Shown here one piece after another: positions 17,327 through 30,566 of a DNA stretch of 64,000 nt. The position numbers and the translations under genes are program-made. Position 1 is the first letter of the stretch; the number at the start of each line of letters is the position of its first letter. The notes beneath the pieces are model-generated. The model had not been told where the DNA came from. It saw only the letters and a list, made by a program, of their open reading frames with translations, and made no database searches. This DNA is from Rubrivivax sp. (lineage in GTDB: Bacteria > Pseudomonadota > Gammaproteobacteria > Burkholderiales > Burkholderiaceae_C): the NCBI GenBank assembly GCA_019635315.1, contig JAHBZT010000002.1, positions 434,001 to 498,000 of the forward strand. Direction: 5' to 3'.

Positions 17327-17332
17327 AGTCTA
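17327..17332 (-). promoter_or_regulatory. -10-like element 7 nt before eamA TTG
   Basis: TAGACT on the minus strand, then 7 bases, then the TTG at 17319. It belongs to the window-wide leaderless pattern and lies 19 bases from the carA -10 on the opposite strand. Confidence 0.5.
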
Positions 17333-17350
17333 GGGGCATGGCCGGGTCGC

Positions 17351-17356
17351 TATAAT
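17351..17356 (+). promoter_or_regulatory. Candidate carA promoter -10
   Basis: A consensus TATAAT in G+C-rich DNA, followed by TCGAAGG. The carA start is 135 bases downstream, leaving a leader of about 128 nt (17363-17490) in which I see no clear riboswitch or PyrR-type structure. No good -35 is visible at 16-18 bp. Confidence 0.5.
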
Positions 17357-17490
17357 TCGAAGGTTTACCCGCCACCAGCGCAGCGCTCGCGAGACTCCGT
17401 CGTCGGGATCCCCTCCGACCCGCCCGGCCGGTCCCCACCGGGGCCCGGCGAGGGCGGCGACGGGCGCGCGAATCCCGGAGCCTCCTTCCC

Positions 17491-18673
17491 TTGCTGCCCG
17501 CCTCCTCCCCGCTGCCCTCGCTCGTGCCCGACCTGCCGCCCGCGCTGCTGGCGCTGGCCGATGGCACGACCTTCCTCGGCATCTCCATCGGCGCGCCCGG
17601 CCGCACCGTCGGCGAGGTGGTGTTCAACACCGCGCTGACCGGCTACCAGGAGATCCTGACCGACCCCAGCTACTGCCGCCAGATCGTCACGCTGACCTAC
17701 CCGCACATCGGCAACACCGGCGTCAACGACGAAGACACCGAGGCGGCGAAGGTGCACGCCGCCGGGCTGGTGATCCGCGACCTGCCGCTGCGCGCGTCGA
17801 ACTTTCGCGCCACGGCCACGCTGTCAGCCTACCTGCAGCGCGAGGGCACGGTGGCCATCGCCGGCATCGACACGCGCGCGCTGACGCGGCGCCTGCGCAC
17901 GACCGGGGCGCAGAACGGCTGCATCCATACCTGGCCGGCGGGCACCGAGGTGACCGAGGCCATGCGCCGCGAGGCGGTGGCCGCGGCGCAGGCGGCCCCG
18001 TCGATGGCCGGGCAGGATCTGGCGCAGGTCGTCAGCACGCGCGAGCGCTACACCTGGACGCAGGGCGAGTGGCGGCTGGGCCAGGGCTTCGTCGAGCAGG
18101 CGGCGCCGCGCTTCCACGTCGCCGCCTACGACTTCGGCGTCAAGCGCAACATCCTGCGCATGCTGGCCGAGCGCGGCTGCAAGGTCACCGTGGTGCCGGC
18201 CAGGACGCCCGCCGCCGAGGTGCTGGCGCTGCGGCCCGACGGCATCTTCCTGAGCAACGGCCCCGGCGACCCCGAGCCCTGCGACTATGCGATCGCCGCC
18301 ACGCGCGAGCTGGTCGAGCGCGGGCTGCCGACCTTTGGCATCTGCCTGGGCCACCAGATTCTGGCGCTGGCCTCCGGCGCGAAGACCTTCAAGATGAAAT
18401 TCGGCCACCACGGCGCCAACCACCCGGTGAAGGACCTGGACACCGGCCGCGTGGCCATCACCAGCCAGAACCACGGCTTCGCGGTCGACGCCGCGACACT
18501 GCCGCCCAACCTGCGGCCCACCCACGTGAGCCTGTTCGACGGCACGCTGCAGGGCCTGGCGCGTACCGACCGGCCCGCCTTCTGCTTCCAGGGCCACCCG
18601 GAGGCGAGCCCCGGGCCGCACGACATCGGCCTGCTCTTCGACCGCTTCGTCACGCTGATGGCGGAGGCCGCCC

Positions 18674-18681
<8 letters not shown>
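17491..18681 (+). CDS. carA: Carbamoyl-phosphate synthase small subunit
   Basis: Glutaminase subunit that hydrolyses glutamine and passes ammonia to CarB for carbamoyl phosphate, the precursor of arginine and pyrimidines. The 396 residues begin at TTG, supported by GGAG ten bases upstream; a GTG at 17524 is possible. The N-terminal domain has [16 protein letters not shown] and [34 protein letters not shown]. The glutamine amidotransferase domain has [11 protein letters not shown], the nucleophile elbow FGICLGHQI (Cys285) and [10 protein letters not shown] with the catalytic His/Glu. It overlaps carB by 8 bases. Confidence 0.96.
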
Positions 18682-21962
<3,281 letters not shown>

Positions 21963-21964
<2 letters not shown>

Positions 21965-21968
21965 AATT
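21963..21968 (+). promoter_or_regulatory. Candidate greA promoter -10 overlapping the carB stop
   Basis: TAGAAT contains the last two bases plus TAG context of the carB end. A start site 6-8 bases later would place the 5' end of the greA transcript immediately before the hairpin at 21981. No -35 was identified. Confidence 0.45.
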
Positions 21969-21980
21969 CCGTCCAACGTC

Positions 21981-22025
21981 AGCCGCCGCCGACCCCCGAC
22001 ACCGGGGCTCAGCGGCGGTTTTCCT
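21981..22025 (+). terminator. Terminator-like hairpin in the carB-greA gap / greA leader
   Basis: Outer stem AGCCGCCGC with GCGGCGGTT (9 bp, one G-T) encloses an inner CCCCG/CGGGG stem and runs into TTTTCCTTT. It is the best Rho-independent terminator shape here with a T-run. It may end carAB transcription, or act as an attenuator ahead of greA (ATG 20 bases after the hairpin). Confidence 0.7.
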
Positions 22026-22045
22026 TTGCCCTGCCGGAAACTGCC

Positions 22046-22522
22046 ATGACCACGATCCCGCTGACGCTGCGCGGCGCCGACAAGCTGAAGGCCGAGCTGC
22101 ACCGACTGAAGTCGGTGGAACGCCATGCCGTGATCCAGGCCATCGCCGAGGCGCGCGCGCAGGGCGACCTGTCGGAGAACGCCGAATACGACGCGGCCAA
22201 GGACAAGCAGGGCTTCATCGAGGGCCGCATCAAGGAGCTGGAGAGCAAGCTCGCGGCCGCCCAGGTCATCGATCCCTCGCAGCTGGACGCCGGCGGCAAG
22301 GTCGTCTTCGGGGCCACGGTGGACCTGGAGGACGAGGACAGCGGCGCCAAGGTCACCTACCAGATCGTCGGCGACGACGAGGCCGACCTGAAGCTGGGCC
22401 TGATCTCCATCAGCAGCCCGATTGCGCGCGCGCTGATCGGCAAGGAGGCCGGCGACGTCGCGGAGGTGCAGGCCCCGGGCGGGCTGCGCCACTGGGAGAT
22501 CGTCGGCGTGCGCTACGTCTGA
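22046..22522 (+). CDS. greA: Transcript cleavage factor GreA
   Basis: Rescues backtracked RNA polymerase by stimulating cleavage of the 3' end of the transcript in the secondary channel. The 158 residues match E. coli length. The N-terminal coiled coil has the tip acidic residues in [27 protein letters not shown], including the Asp/Glu pair that coordinates Mg. The C-terminal FKBP-like domain has [31 protein letters not shown]. It follows carB as in many betaproteobacteria. A strong terminator-like hairpin precedes the ATG, so greA may be controlled by attenuation. Confidence 0.96.
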   Translation: MTTIPLTLRGADKLKAELHRLKSVERHAVIQAIAEARAQGDLSENAEYDAAKDKQGFIEGRIKELESKLAAAQVIDPSQLDAGGKVVFGATVDLEDEDSGAKVTYQIVGDDEADLKLGLISISSPIARALIGKEAGDVAEVQAPGGLRHWEIVGVRYV

Positions 22523-22536
22523 CGTCCTGCCCGAGC

Positions 22537-22974
22537 ATGCAGCGCCTGCGCCTGCTGCTGCCCGGCCCGTGGCTGGGCCTGCTGCTGACGGTGGCGCTGG
22601 TGGCCACGCCGGCGCCCTTCGCGACGCTGGCGCAGGCCGACGCCGCGCGCGTCGTCGCCCGCGTGCTGGCGCACGAGGCCTATGCCAGCCTGGCCTTCGG
22701 TGTCGTGCTGCTGCTGCTGGAACGCCGCGCCGCGCGCGGCGCCGCCGACGCGGGCACGGGCAGCCAGTTCAGTGCCGGCATGGTGATGGCGCTGGGCACC
22801 CTGTTCTGCACCGTGGCCGGCTACTTCGCGCTGCAGCCGATGATGGCCGACGCGCGTGCCGGGCAGGGCGCCCTGAGCTTTGCGCAGCTGCACGCGATCA
22901 GCGCCGGCTTCTACCTCGTGAAGACCGGCCTCGTCGCGACGCTGGCCTGGCGCGCGGCCGGCCTCTCGAGGTGA
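22537..22974 (+). CDS. DUF4149 domain membrane protein
   Basis: A 145-residue inner-membrane protein with four hydrophobic segments (about 8-28, 45-63, 76-98, 118-138). The conserved features are a first helix ending TPAPFATLAQADAARVVARVLAHEAY, then LMALGTLFCTVAGYFALQPMM and a short polar loop. This fits DUF4149, whose function is unknown. It begins 14 bases after greA and is probably co-transcribed. Its stop overlaps the first of two terminator hairpins. The greA-DUF4149-yhbY-rlmE order is, to my knowledge, common in Burkholderiales. Confidence 0.8.
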   Translation: MQRLRLLLPGPWLGLLLTVALVATPAPFATLAQADAARVVARVLAHEAYASLAFGVVLLLLERRAARGAADAGTGSQFSAGMVMALGTLFCTVAGYFALQPMMADARAGQGALSFAQLHAISAGFYLVKTGLVATLAWRAAGLSR

Positions 22975-22994
22975 TCCGGCTTCGCCGGTCACCT
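22969..22994. terminator. Terminator hairpin overlapping the DUF4149 gene stop
   Basis: AGGTGA and TCACCT plus CCGG/CCGG arms form a stem with one bulge and a CTTCG loop. It includes the TGA stop at 22972-22974 and is placed to end the greA unit. Confidence 0.6.
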
Positions 22995-22998
22995 TGAA

Positions 22999-23039
22999 CC
23001 CCCGCGCGGGGCGGGCGGGGCGCAGCCCCGCCCTGGGGG
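22999..23039. terminator. Second convergent hairpin before yhbY
   Basis: GGGCGGGGC and GCCCCGCCC make a perfect 9-bp stem around GCA, flanked by CCCCC and GGGGG that can extend it. It lies a few bases beyond the yhbY stop (minus strand) and can serve both convergent units. Confidence 0.6.
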
Positions 23040-23042
23040 CGC

Positions 23043-23516
23043 TCAGAGCGCCGGCTTCTTCTTGACGCTGGTCTGCCGCTTCTTCGCGCGCTTGATCTGG
23101 CCGCCGGGCGTCACGCGCTCGTTGCCGAAGACGCGCACCTTGCGCACCGTGGGGCGGTGGTTGCCGCTCTTGGAGAAGCTGACGAGCTTGACGACGCGCG
23201 GGCCCGCGCCGCGGTCCTCGCGCTCGGCCTTCTCCTTCGGCGGCAGCGGCCGCCACAGCACCAGCAGCTTGCCGATGTGCTGGATCGGCGCGGCACCGAG
23301 TTTGTCGGCCAGCGTGGCGAGCATGGCCTCGCGTGCCGCGCGGTCGTCGCTGAAGACGCGCACCTTGATCAGGCCATGCGCCTTCAGCGCGCCGTCGACC
23401 TCACGCTCGACCGCCGGCGTCAGCCCGTCGGCGCCGATCATCACGACCGGCTCCAGGTGATGAGCGCCGGCACGATGTTCCTTGCGCTGCGCGGGGGTGA
23501 GGGCGATGGCGGTCAT
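23043..23516 (-). CDS. yhbY: YhbY-type CRM-domain RNA-binding protein
   Basis: Ribosome-assembly-associated RNA-binding protein. The N-terminal ~95 residues form a CRS1/YhbY (CRM) domain: [49 protein letters not shown] and the loop [10 protein letters not shown], the counterpart of the GxxG region. At 157 residues it is longer than E. coli YhbY (97) because of a basic C-terminal tail ending [16 protein letters not shown], probably extra RNA-binding surface. It is divergent from rlmE with only 20 bases between start codons. Both starts are served by one overlapping AT-rich octamer (GTATTATC), GATAAT for yhbY. Confidence 0.9.
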   Translation of the reverse strand: MTAIALTPAQRKEHRAGAHHLEPVVMIGADGLTPAVEREVDGALKAHGLIKVRVFSDDRAAREAMLATLADKLGAAPIQHIGKLLVLWRPLPPKEKAEREDRGAGPRVVKLVSFSKSGNHRPTVRKVRVFGNERVTPGGQIKRAKKRQTSVKKKPAL

Positions 23517-23521
23517 GTGCG

Positions 23522-23528
23522 TATTATC
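23522..23528. promoter_or_regulatory. Shared -10 core between divergent yhbY and rlmE
   Basis: TATTATC reads as GATAAT toward yhbY, 6 nt before its ATG at 23516. It reads as TATTAT toward rlmE, 9 nt before its ATG at 23537. Only 20 bases separate the two start codons. Both transcripts would be leaderless or nearly so, and RNA polymerase could occupy only one direction at a time. Confidence 0.5.
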
Positions 23529-23536
23529 CGCCGCGC

Positions 23537-24223
23537 ATGAAGGTCGCCAGCAAACGAACGGGCAAGGGCAAGAAGCTCAACCGCGCCTGGCTGCACGACC
23601 ACCTGACCGACCCCTACGTCAAGCTGGCGCAGAAGGAGGGCTACCGCGCCCGCGCCGCCTACAAGCTCAAGGAGATCGACGAGTCGCTGGGGCTGGTGAA
23701 GCCCGGGCAGGTGGTGGTCGATCTCGGCGCCGCGCCGGGCGCCTGGAGCCAGTACCTGCGCCGGCGCTTCGCGCCCCAGGGCGCGGCGGCGGGCGAGCTG
23801 CAGGGCACGATCGTCGCGCTGGACCTGCTGGCGATGGAACCGGTCGAGGGCGTGCACTTCATCCAGGGCGACTTTCGCGAGGATGCGGTGGTCGCCGAAC
23901 TCGAGCGCGTGCTGGCCGGCAGGCCGGTGGACCTGGTGGTGTCGGACATGGCGCCCAACCTGTCGGGCATCGCGGCGGCCGACGCCGCGCGCATCGCGCA
24001 CCTGGTGGAACTGGCGGTGGACTTCGCGCTGCGCCACCTGCGGCCGGACGGCGCGCTGGTGTGCAAGACCTTCCATGGCAGCGGGTATAGCCAGCAGGTC
24101 AAACTGTTCAAGGAATGCTTCCGCATCGTCAAGCCGATCAAGCCCAAGGCCTCGCGCGACAAGTCGGCCGAAACCTTTCTGGTCGGCATCGGACCGAAGC
24201 CGGGTGCGAGACCGCAGCCCTGA
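23537..24223 (+). CDS. rlmE: 23S rRNA (uridine-2'-O-)-methyltransferase RlmE
   Basis: Heat-shock-linked methyltransferase (FtsJ/RrmJ) that methylates the ribose of U2552 in the A-loop of 23S rRNA in the 50S subunit. The 228 residues start [44 protein letters not shown], carrying the first K of the K-D-K-E tetrad. The SAM motif is [14 protein letters not shown], then [11 protein letters not shown] (catalytic D) and [11 protein letters not shown] (K), with the C-terminal [12 protein letters not shown] (E). It precedes ftsH, as in the E. coli rrmJ-ftsH heat-shock operon, but with a 167-base gap here. Confidence 0.95.
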   Translation: MKVASKRTGKGKKLNRAWLHDHLTDPYVKLAQKEGYRARAAYKLKEIDESLGLVKPGQVVVDLGAAPGAWSQYLRRRFAPQGAAAGELQGTIVALDLLAMEPVEGVHFIQGDFREDAVVAELERVLAGRPVDLVVSDMAPNLSGIAAADAARIAHLVELAVDFALRHLRPDGALVCKTFHGSGYSQQVKLFKECFRIVKPIKPKASRDKSAETFLVGIGPKPGARPQP

Positions 24224-24299
24224 ACGACGGGCGCCCAAAGCGTGCGCCTGCCACGCCTGAGCGGGCCGGGGCTATCGCCGCGATAAGCAGGTTTCGTAC

Positions 24300-24327
24300 C
24301 TTGACTCGACTAGAATCGGCACCATCT
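24300..24327 (+). promoter_or_regulatory. Candidate sigma-32 (heat-shock) promoter for ftsH
   Basis: CTTGACT at 24300-24306 and CACCATCT at 24320-24327 are 13 bases apart. The sigma-32 consensus is CTTGAAA, 11-16 bases, CCCCATNT. A housekeeping-type TAGAAT at 24311-24316 lies inside the same stretch, so two promoters may overlap. Confidence 0.35.
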
Positions 24328-24390
24328 GCCGTGGAATCCGGCCGGTCGGTCTTCAGCCGGCCGCATCGCTGAACTGGAAAAGGAGCCGCG

Positions 24391-26295
<1,905 letters not shown>

Positions 26296-26318
26296 GTCGG
26301 GACCGACGACACGTCACG

Positions 26319-26338
26319 AGCGGGGCTGCGGCCCCGCT
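26319..26338 (+). terminator. Hairpin between ftsH and folP
   Basis: AGCGGGGC and GCCCCGCT form a perfect 8-bp stem around TGCG, 24 bases past the ftsH stop and 21 before the folP start. Only two T residues follow. It may reduce read-through from ftsH into folP rather than stop it. Confidence 0.5.
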
Positions 26339-26359
26339 TCGCATTGGAGGCCCCACGCC

Positions 26360-27202
26360 TTGCACTGGCAGACCACGCGCCACCGCATCGCCTTCGAACG
26401 CCCGCGCGTGATGGGCATCGTCAACGTCACGCCGGACTCGTTCTCCGACGGCGGCCGTCATGTCGACACCGCCGCCGCGATCGCGCACTGCGAGGCGCTG
26501 GTGCGCGAGGGTGCCGACATCCTGGACATCGGCGGCGAGTCGACCCGGCCGGGCGCGCAGCCGCCGGCTGCCGACGAGGAGGCGGCGCGCGTGCTGCCGG
26601 TGCTGCGCGCGGCGCTGACGCTGGGCGTGCCGGTGTCGGTGGACACCAGCCAGCCGGCACTGATGCGCCAGGCGCTGGACCTGGGCGTGGACATCGTCAA
26701 CGACGTGCGTTCGCTGGCCCGGCCGGGCGCGCTGCAGCTGCTGGCGGCGCACGGCAGCGCCGGCGTGTGCCTGATGCACATGCGCGGCGAGCCCGACAGC
26801 ATGGACGCGCAGGCGCAATACGGCGACGTCGTCGCCGAGGTGGCCGACTTCCTGCGGCGGCGCCTTCAGGACGCCGTCGCCGCCGGCGTGGCGGCCGGGC
26901 GCATCGTCGTCGACCCCGGCATCGGCTTCGCGAAGACCGCGGCGCACAACCTGGCGTTGCTGCAGCGCCAGCGCGAATTGCTGGACATCGGGCGGCCGCT
27001 GCTGGTGGGCTGGTCGCGCAAGGGCACGCTGGGGCAGGTCACCGGGCGGCCGGTCGGCGAGCGGCTGGCGGCCAGCGTCGCCGCCGCGCTGGCCGCCGTG
27101 GCGCGCGGTGCCGCCATCGTGCGCGTGCACGACGTGGCGGCGACGGTGGACGCGCTGAAGGTCTGGCGCGCCGCCGAGCAGGGCCGCCTCGCCCCGACCT
27201 GA
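26360..27202 (+). CDS. folP: Dihydropteroate synthase
   Basis: Condenses p-aminobenzoate with dihydropterin pyrophosphate in folate synthesis; the target of sulfonamides. The 280 residues begin at TTG, with TTGGAGG about 8 bases upstream. Signature motifs are [16 protein letters not shown] (pterin/pyrophosphate loop), [14 protein letters not shown] (loop 2), [23 protein letters not shown] and [13 protein letters not shown]. The C-terminus carries [16 protein letters not shown], holding the Arg-x-His of the pyrophosphate site. It lies between ftsH and glmM, as in E. coli. Confidence 0.95.
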   Translation: MHWQTTRHRIAFERPRVMGIVNVTPDSFSDGGRHVDTAAAIAHCEALVREGADILDIGGESTRPGAQPPAADEEAARVLPVLRAALTLGVPVSVDTSQPALMRQALDLGVDIVNDVRSLARPGALQLLAAHGSAGVCLMHMRGEPDSMDAQAQYGDVVAEVADFLRRRLQDAVAAGVAAGRIVVDPGIGFAKTAAHNLALLQRQRELLDIGRPLLVGWSRKGTLGQVTGRPVGERLAASVAAALAAVARGAAIVRVHDVAATVDALKVWRAAEQGRLAPT

Positions 27203-27336
27203 GCGCAGCGCCGGCTTCCGTCGCCGCGGCGCGCGGGCGCCGCGCGCGAGAACATTTGTACACAGGCGTCGGTGCCGGCGGCCGGCAGCGGTCGCCGCCG
27301 GCCCGACAATCGCCGATTCGCACAGGACTCCCCCCG

Positions 27337-28671
27337 ATGAGCAGAACCTACTTCGGCACCGACGGCATCCGCGGCACGGTCGGCCAGGACCCCATCACCC
27401 CCGACTTCATGCTGCGCCTGGGCCATGCCGTCGGCCAGGTGCTCAGGCGCGACAGCGCGCGCCCGACGGTGGTGATCGGCAAGGACACGCGCATCTCCGG
27501 CTACATGCTGGAATCGTCGCTGGAGGCCGGCTTCGCGTCCGCCGGCGTCGACGTGCTGCTGTCCGGCCCGCTGCCAACGCCCGGCGTGGCCTACCTGACG
27601 CGGGCGCTGCGCCTGGACCTGGGCGTGGTGATCAGCGCCTCGCACAACGCCTACCCGGACAACGGCGTCAAGTTCTTCTCGGCCCGCGGCGAGAAGCTGC
27701 CCGACGAGTGGGAGCAGGCGGTCGAGGCCCGCCTGCAGCAGCCGCCGCAGTGGGTGGACAGCGCCGGGCTGGGCCGCGCGCGCCGCCTGACCGACGCCAG
27801 CGGCCGCTACATCGAGTTCTGCAAGAGCACGGTGCCGCACAGCCTGTCGCTGCGCGGGCTGAAGCTGGTCGTCGATGCCGCGCATGGCGCCGCCTACCAC
27901 GTGGCGCCGGACGTCTTCCACGAACTGGGGGCCAGCGTCGTCAAGATCGGCTGCAGCCCGGACGGCCTGAACATCAACCAGGGCGTGGGCGCCACCGCGC
28001 CCAAGGCGCTGGTGCAGGCGGTGGCCGAGCACCGCGCCGACTACGGCATCGCGCTGGACGGCGACGCCGACCGGCTGCAGATGGTCGACGCCGAAGGCCG
28101 CCTGTACAACGGCGACGAGCTGCTGTACGTGATGGCGGCCGACCGGCTGGCACGCGGCGAGGCGGTGCCCGGCGTCGTCGGCACCCTGATGACCAACATG
28201 GCGGTCGAGCAGGCGCTGGCGCGCCAGGGCGTGCGCCTGGTGCGCGCCAAGGTCGGCGACCGCTACGTGCTGGAGGAACTGGCCGCGCGCGGCTGGCAGC
28301 TGGGCGGCGAGGGCAGCGGCCACCTGCTGGCGCTGGACCGCCACACCACCGGCGACGGCATCGTCAGCGCGCTGCAGGTGCTGCAGGCGGTGCGCCGCAA
28401 CGGGCGCTCGCTGGCCGGGCTGCTGGAGGGCGTGGCGCTGTTTCCGCAGGTGCTGCTCAACGTCCGCCTGCGCGAGGGGCAGGGCGACTGGCGCGACAAC
28501 GCCGCGCTCGCACAGGCGCAGCGCGAGGTCGAGCATGACCTCGGCGATGCCGGCCGCATCCTGATCCGGCCCTCGGGCACCGAGCCGGTGCTGCGCGTGA
28601 TGGTCGAGGCGCGCGACGCGGACCGCGCGCGCCAGGGCGCCCAACGGCTGGCGGCAGCGGCCGCCGGCTGA
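27337..28671 (+). CDS. glmM: Phosphoglucosamine mutase
   Basis: Converts glucosamine-6-phosphate to glucosamine-1-phosphate for UDP-GlcNAc, feeding peptidoglycan and LPS. The 444 residues match the family. The N-terminus is [20 protein letters not shown]. The phosphoserine loop is [17 protein letters not shown] with Ser102, the same number as in E. coli. The metal loop is [13 protein letters not shown] (DGDGD type). The sugar loop is GGEGSGHLL, and the phosphate-binding loop is [21 protein letters not shown] at 27303-27308 could be its own -10. It is the last gene of the ftsH-folP-glmM run. Confidence 0.96.
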   Translation: MSRTYFGTDGIRGTVGQDPITPDFMLRLGHAVGQVLRRDSARPTVVIGKDTRISGYMLESSLEAGFASAGVDVLLSGPLPTPGVAYLTRALRLDLGVVISASHNAYPDNGVKFFSARGEKLPDEWEQAVEARLQQPPQWVDSAGLGRARRLTDASGRYIEFCKSTVPHSLSLRGLKLVVDAAHGAAYHVAPDVFHELGASVVKIGCSPDGLNINQGVGATAPKALVQAVAEHRADYGIALDGDADRLQMVDAEGRLYNGDELLYVMAADRLARGEAVPGVVGTLMTNMAVEQALARQGVRLVRAKVGDRYVLEELAARGWQLGGEGSGHLLALDRHTTGDGIVSALQVLQAVRRNGRSLAGLLEGVALFPQVLLNVRLREGQGDWRDNAALAQAQREVEHDLGDAGRILIRPSGTEPVLRVMVEARDADRARQGAQRLAAAAAG

Positions 28672-28693
28672 CGGCCGGCAGCCCCCACCGCAG

Positions 28694-28710
28694 CGGCGCC
28701 CGTGGCGCCG
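28694..28710. terminator. Hairpin between convergent glmM and fasciclin genes
   Basis: CGGCGCC and GGCGCCG form a perfect 7-bp stem with a 3-base loop, 22 bases after the glmM stop and 10 before the fasciclin gene's 3' end. There is no T-run. Confidence 0.4.
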
Positions 28711-28720
28711 GTCCGCCCGT

Positions 28721-29209
28721 TCAGCGGCGCGGCGCCGGCGGGATGATGACCTTGTCGATCAGGTGCACGACGCCGTTGGTCGCCGCCACGTCGGCCGTCG
28801 TGACCAGCGCCTCGTCGAAGGTGACGAAGCTGCCGGCACGCGCCACGCCGACGTCGGCGCCGCTGACCGTCTTGACGTTCGCAGTCTTGACGTCGGCCGC
28901 CATCACCTTGCCCGGCAGCACGTGGAAGGACAGCACCTGGGCCAGGCGCGTCTTGTCCTTGGCCAGGGCCTCCAGCGTGGCCGCCGGCACGGCCTTGAAG
29001 GCCTCGTCGGTGGGCGCGAAGACGGTATACGGGCCGGCGCCGCGAAGGGTGTCGGCCAGGCCGGCGTCGCCGATCAGCCGGGCCAGCGTGGACAGTTGCG
29101 GCGTTCGTGCCGCCGTGTCGACGATGTTGGTCGGCGCCGGCGTGGTGGCGCAGCCGGCCAGGGCGGCCGCCAGTGCGAATACGGACAGCAGCCAGGTGCG
29201 CTTGTGCAT
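28721..29209 (-). CDS. Fasciclin (FAS1) domain lipoprotein
   Basis: A 162-residue secreted protein with one FAS1 domain. The lipoprotein signal ends LAAALAGCATT, so Cys20 is the likely lipidated residue. The FAS1 hallmarks are visible: FAPTDEAFKAVPAATLEALAKDKTRLAQVLSFHVLPGKV (H1 region) and ATNGVVHLIDKVIIPP (H2 region). FAS1 domains mediate adhesion or matrix contact, but the role of small bacterial ones is mostly unknown. The start at 29209 is chosen for its AAGGAG ribosome site; an upstream TTG at 29260 lacks support. The gene is divergent from pstS. Three Pho-box-like repeats at 29276-29304 face it, so phosphate control is likely. Confidence 0.9.
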   Translation of the reverse strand: MHKRTWLLSVFALAAALAGCATTPAPTNIVDTAARTPQLSTLARLIGDAGLADTLRGAGPYTVFAPTDEAFKAVPAATLEALAKDKTRLAQVLSFHVLPGKVMAADVKTANVKTVSGADVGVARAGSFVTFDEALVTTADVAATNGVVHLIDKVIIPPAPRR

Positions 29210-29259
29210 GGGTTTCTCCTTGGGTGGGTGCGGACCCGCGGAGCGGGCCCCGGCGCGCA

Positions 29260-29265
29260 AGCGTA
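29260..29265 (-). promoter_or_regulatory. -10 element of the fasciclin gene
   Basis: TACGCT on the minus strand, 10 bases from the last Pho repeat. This is the same hexamer and spacing as before pstS. It leaves a leader of about 45 nt containing AAGGAG. Confidence 0.6.
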
Positions 29266-29275
29266 GGCAGCGCCG

Positions 29276-29304
29276 ATGACGGTTCGGTGACGCTGGCGTG
29301 ACAG
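29276..29304 (-). promoter_or_regulatory. Pho box facing the fasciclin gene
   Basis: Reading the minus strand, CTGTCAC (29304-29298), GCGTCAC (29293-29287) and CCGTCAT (29282-29276) are spaced exactly 11 bp apart. The PhoB consensus is CTGTCAT repeats at 11-bp steps. The last repeat ends 10 bases before the TACGCT -10. Confidence 0.7.
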
Positions 29305-29353
29305 CCCGGCGCCGAGTGGCGCCGCGCCGTCGCCGCTGGCCGAGGCCGTGGCG

Positions 29354-29371
29354 CTGTCACTGGCCTGTCAC
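29354..29371 (+). promoter_or_regulatory. Pho box of pstS
   Basis: Two identical CTGTCAC repeats at 29354-29360 and 29365-29371, 11 bp apart, match the PhoB-binding consensus. The second ends 10 bases before the -10 hexamer TACGCT at 29382-29387. The pstS ATG is 55 bases downstream. Confidence 0.85.
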
Positions 29372-29381
29372 AGAAGCGCCC

Positions 29382-29387
29382 TACGCT
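29382..29387 (+). promoter_or_regulatory. -10 element of pstS
   Basis: TACGCT placed 10 bases after the Pho box, where a PhoB-activated promoter has no separate -35. The identical hexamer and spacing occur on the fasciclin side. Confidence 0.6.
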
Positions 29388-29426
29388 GCGAGGCATCGTT
29401 CACAGCCCTTCAGCGAAAGGCCCACC

Positions 29427-30464
29427 ATGACCCTGACCACCCTGCGCGCCGGCCTCGCCGCGCTCGCGCTGAGCTCGCTGACCCCGCTGGCCGCCGCCCA
29501 GGACGTCACCGGCGCAGGCGCCACCTTCCCGGCGCCCATCTACGCCAAGTGGGCCGATGCCTACAACAAGGCCACCGGCGTGCGGATCAACTACCAGTCG
29601 GTCGGCTCCGGTGCCGGCATCCGGCAGATCCGCGGCAAGACGGTCGACTTCGGCGCCACCGACGCCCCGCTGACCGACGCCGACCTGACCAAGGACGGCA
29701 TGATCCAGTTTCCGACCGTCATCGGCGGCGTGGTGCCGGTGGTCAACATCCGCGGCATCCAGCCCGGCCAGGTCAAGCTGACCGGCCAGGTCCTGGGCGA
29801 CATCTACCTCGGCAAGGTCACGCGCTGGAACGATGCCGCGATCACCGCGCTGAACCCGGGCGTGCCGCTGCCCGATGCGGCGATCTCGGTCGTGCGGCGC
29901 GCCGACGGCTCCGGCACCACCTTCATCTTCACGAACTACCTTTCGAAGGTGAACGCGGAGTGGAAGGCGCGCGCCGGCGAGGGCACGGCGGTCAACTGGC
30001 CGACCGGCGCCGGCGGCAAGGGCAACGAAGGCGTGTCGGCCTTCGTGCAGCGCCTGCCGAACTCGATCGGCTACGTCGAGTACGCCTATGCCAAGCAGAA
30101 CCGGATGTCCTACGTGCAGCTGCGCAACGCGGCCGGCAACTACGTGATCCCGGACGATGCCTCGTTCAAGGCAGCGGCGGCCGGTGCCGACTGGAACCGC
30201 AGCTTCTACCAGATCCTGACCGAGCAGCCGGGTGCCGGCAGCTGGCCGATCACCGGTGCCACCTACATCCTGATGCACAAGGCGCAGGAGAAGCCGGCGA
30301 GCGCGGCCGCGGCGCTGAAGTTCTTCGACTGGGCGTACAAGAACGGCGACCAGATGGCGGCCGAGCTCGACTACGTGCCGCTGCCGGAATCGGTGAAGAA
30401 CCTGATCCGCAAGCAGTGGGCCGACCACCTGCGCAACGCCAGCGGCCAGCCGATCCCGTTCTGA
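29427..30464 (+). CDS. pstS: Phosphate-binding periplasmic protein PstS
   Basis: High-affinity receptor of the Pst phosphate importer; 345 residues. The signal peptide (about 1-24) ends LTPLAAAQ. The mature start DVTGAGATFPAPIYAKWADAYNKATG is diagnostic, and phosphate contacts lie in YQSVGSGAGIRQI, DFGATDAPL and RRADGSGTTFIFTNYL. The C-terminal SVKNLIRKQWADHLRNASGQPIPF is typical. The ATG at 29427 gives a proper signal peptide, and CGAAAGG precedes it. A PhoB site and -10 lie upstream. The pst-pho genes follow in order on the same strand. Confidence 0.96.
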   Translation: MTLTTLRAGLAALALSSLTPLAAAQDVTGAGATFPAPIYAKWADAYNKATGVRINYQSVGSGAGIRQIRGKTVDFGATDAPLTDADLTKDGMIQFPTVIGGVVPVVNIRGIQPGQVKLTGQVLGDIYLGKVTRWNDAAITALNPGVPLPDAAISVVRRADGSGTTFIFTNYLSKVNAEWKARAGEGTAVNWPTGAGGKGNEGVSAFVQRLPNSIGYVEYAYAKQNRMSYVQLRNAAGNYVIPDDASFKAAAAGADWNRSFYQILTEQPGAGSWPITGATYILMHKAQEKPASAAAALKFFDWAYKNGDQMAAELDYVPLPESVKNLIRKQWADHLRNASGQPIPF

Positions 30465-30566
30465 GCCGCTTGACCGACCCGACCTGAACCCGGCACGCCA
30501 GGCGCCCCGTCCGCGGGACCGCCTGGCGTGCGCACGCCCGCAGCGCCCCACCGAGCGGAGGCCCCC

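Noticed and set aside
17357-17490. Riboswitch or PyrR-type attenuator in the carA leader
   Set aside because: The 134 bases between the TATAAT and the start contain no paired terminator/antiterminator or known aptamer core that I can recognise.
28721-29260. Longer fasciclin protein starting at the TTG at 29260
   Set aside because: It would overlap the promoter elements and place a non-signal sequence before the lipoprotein signal. The ATG at 29209 has AAGGAG and a proper lipobox distance.
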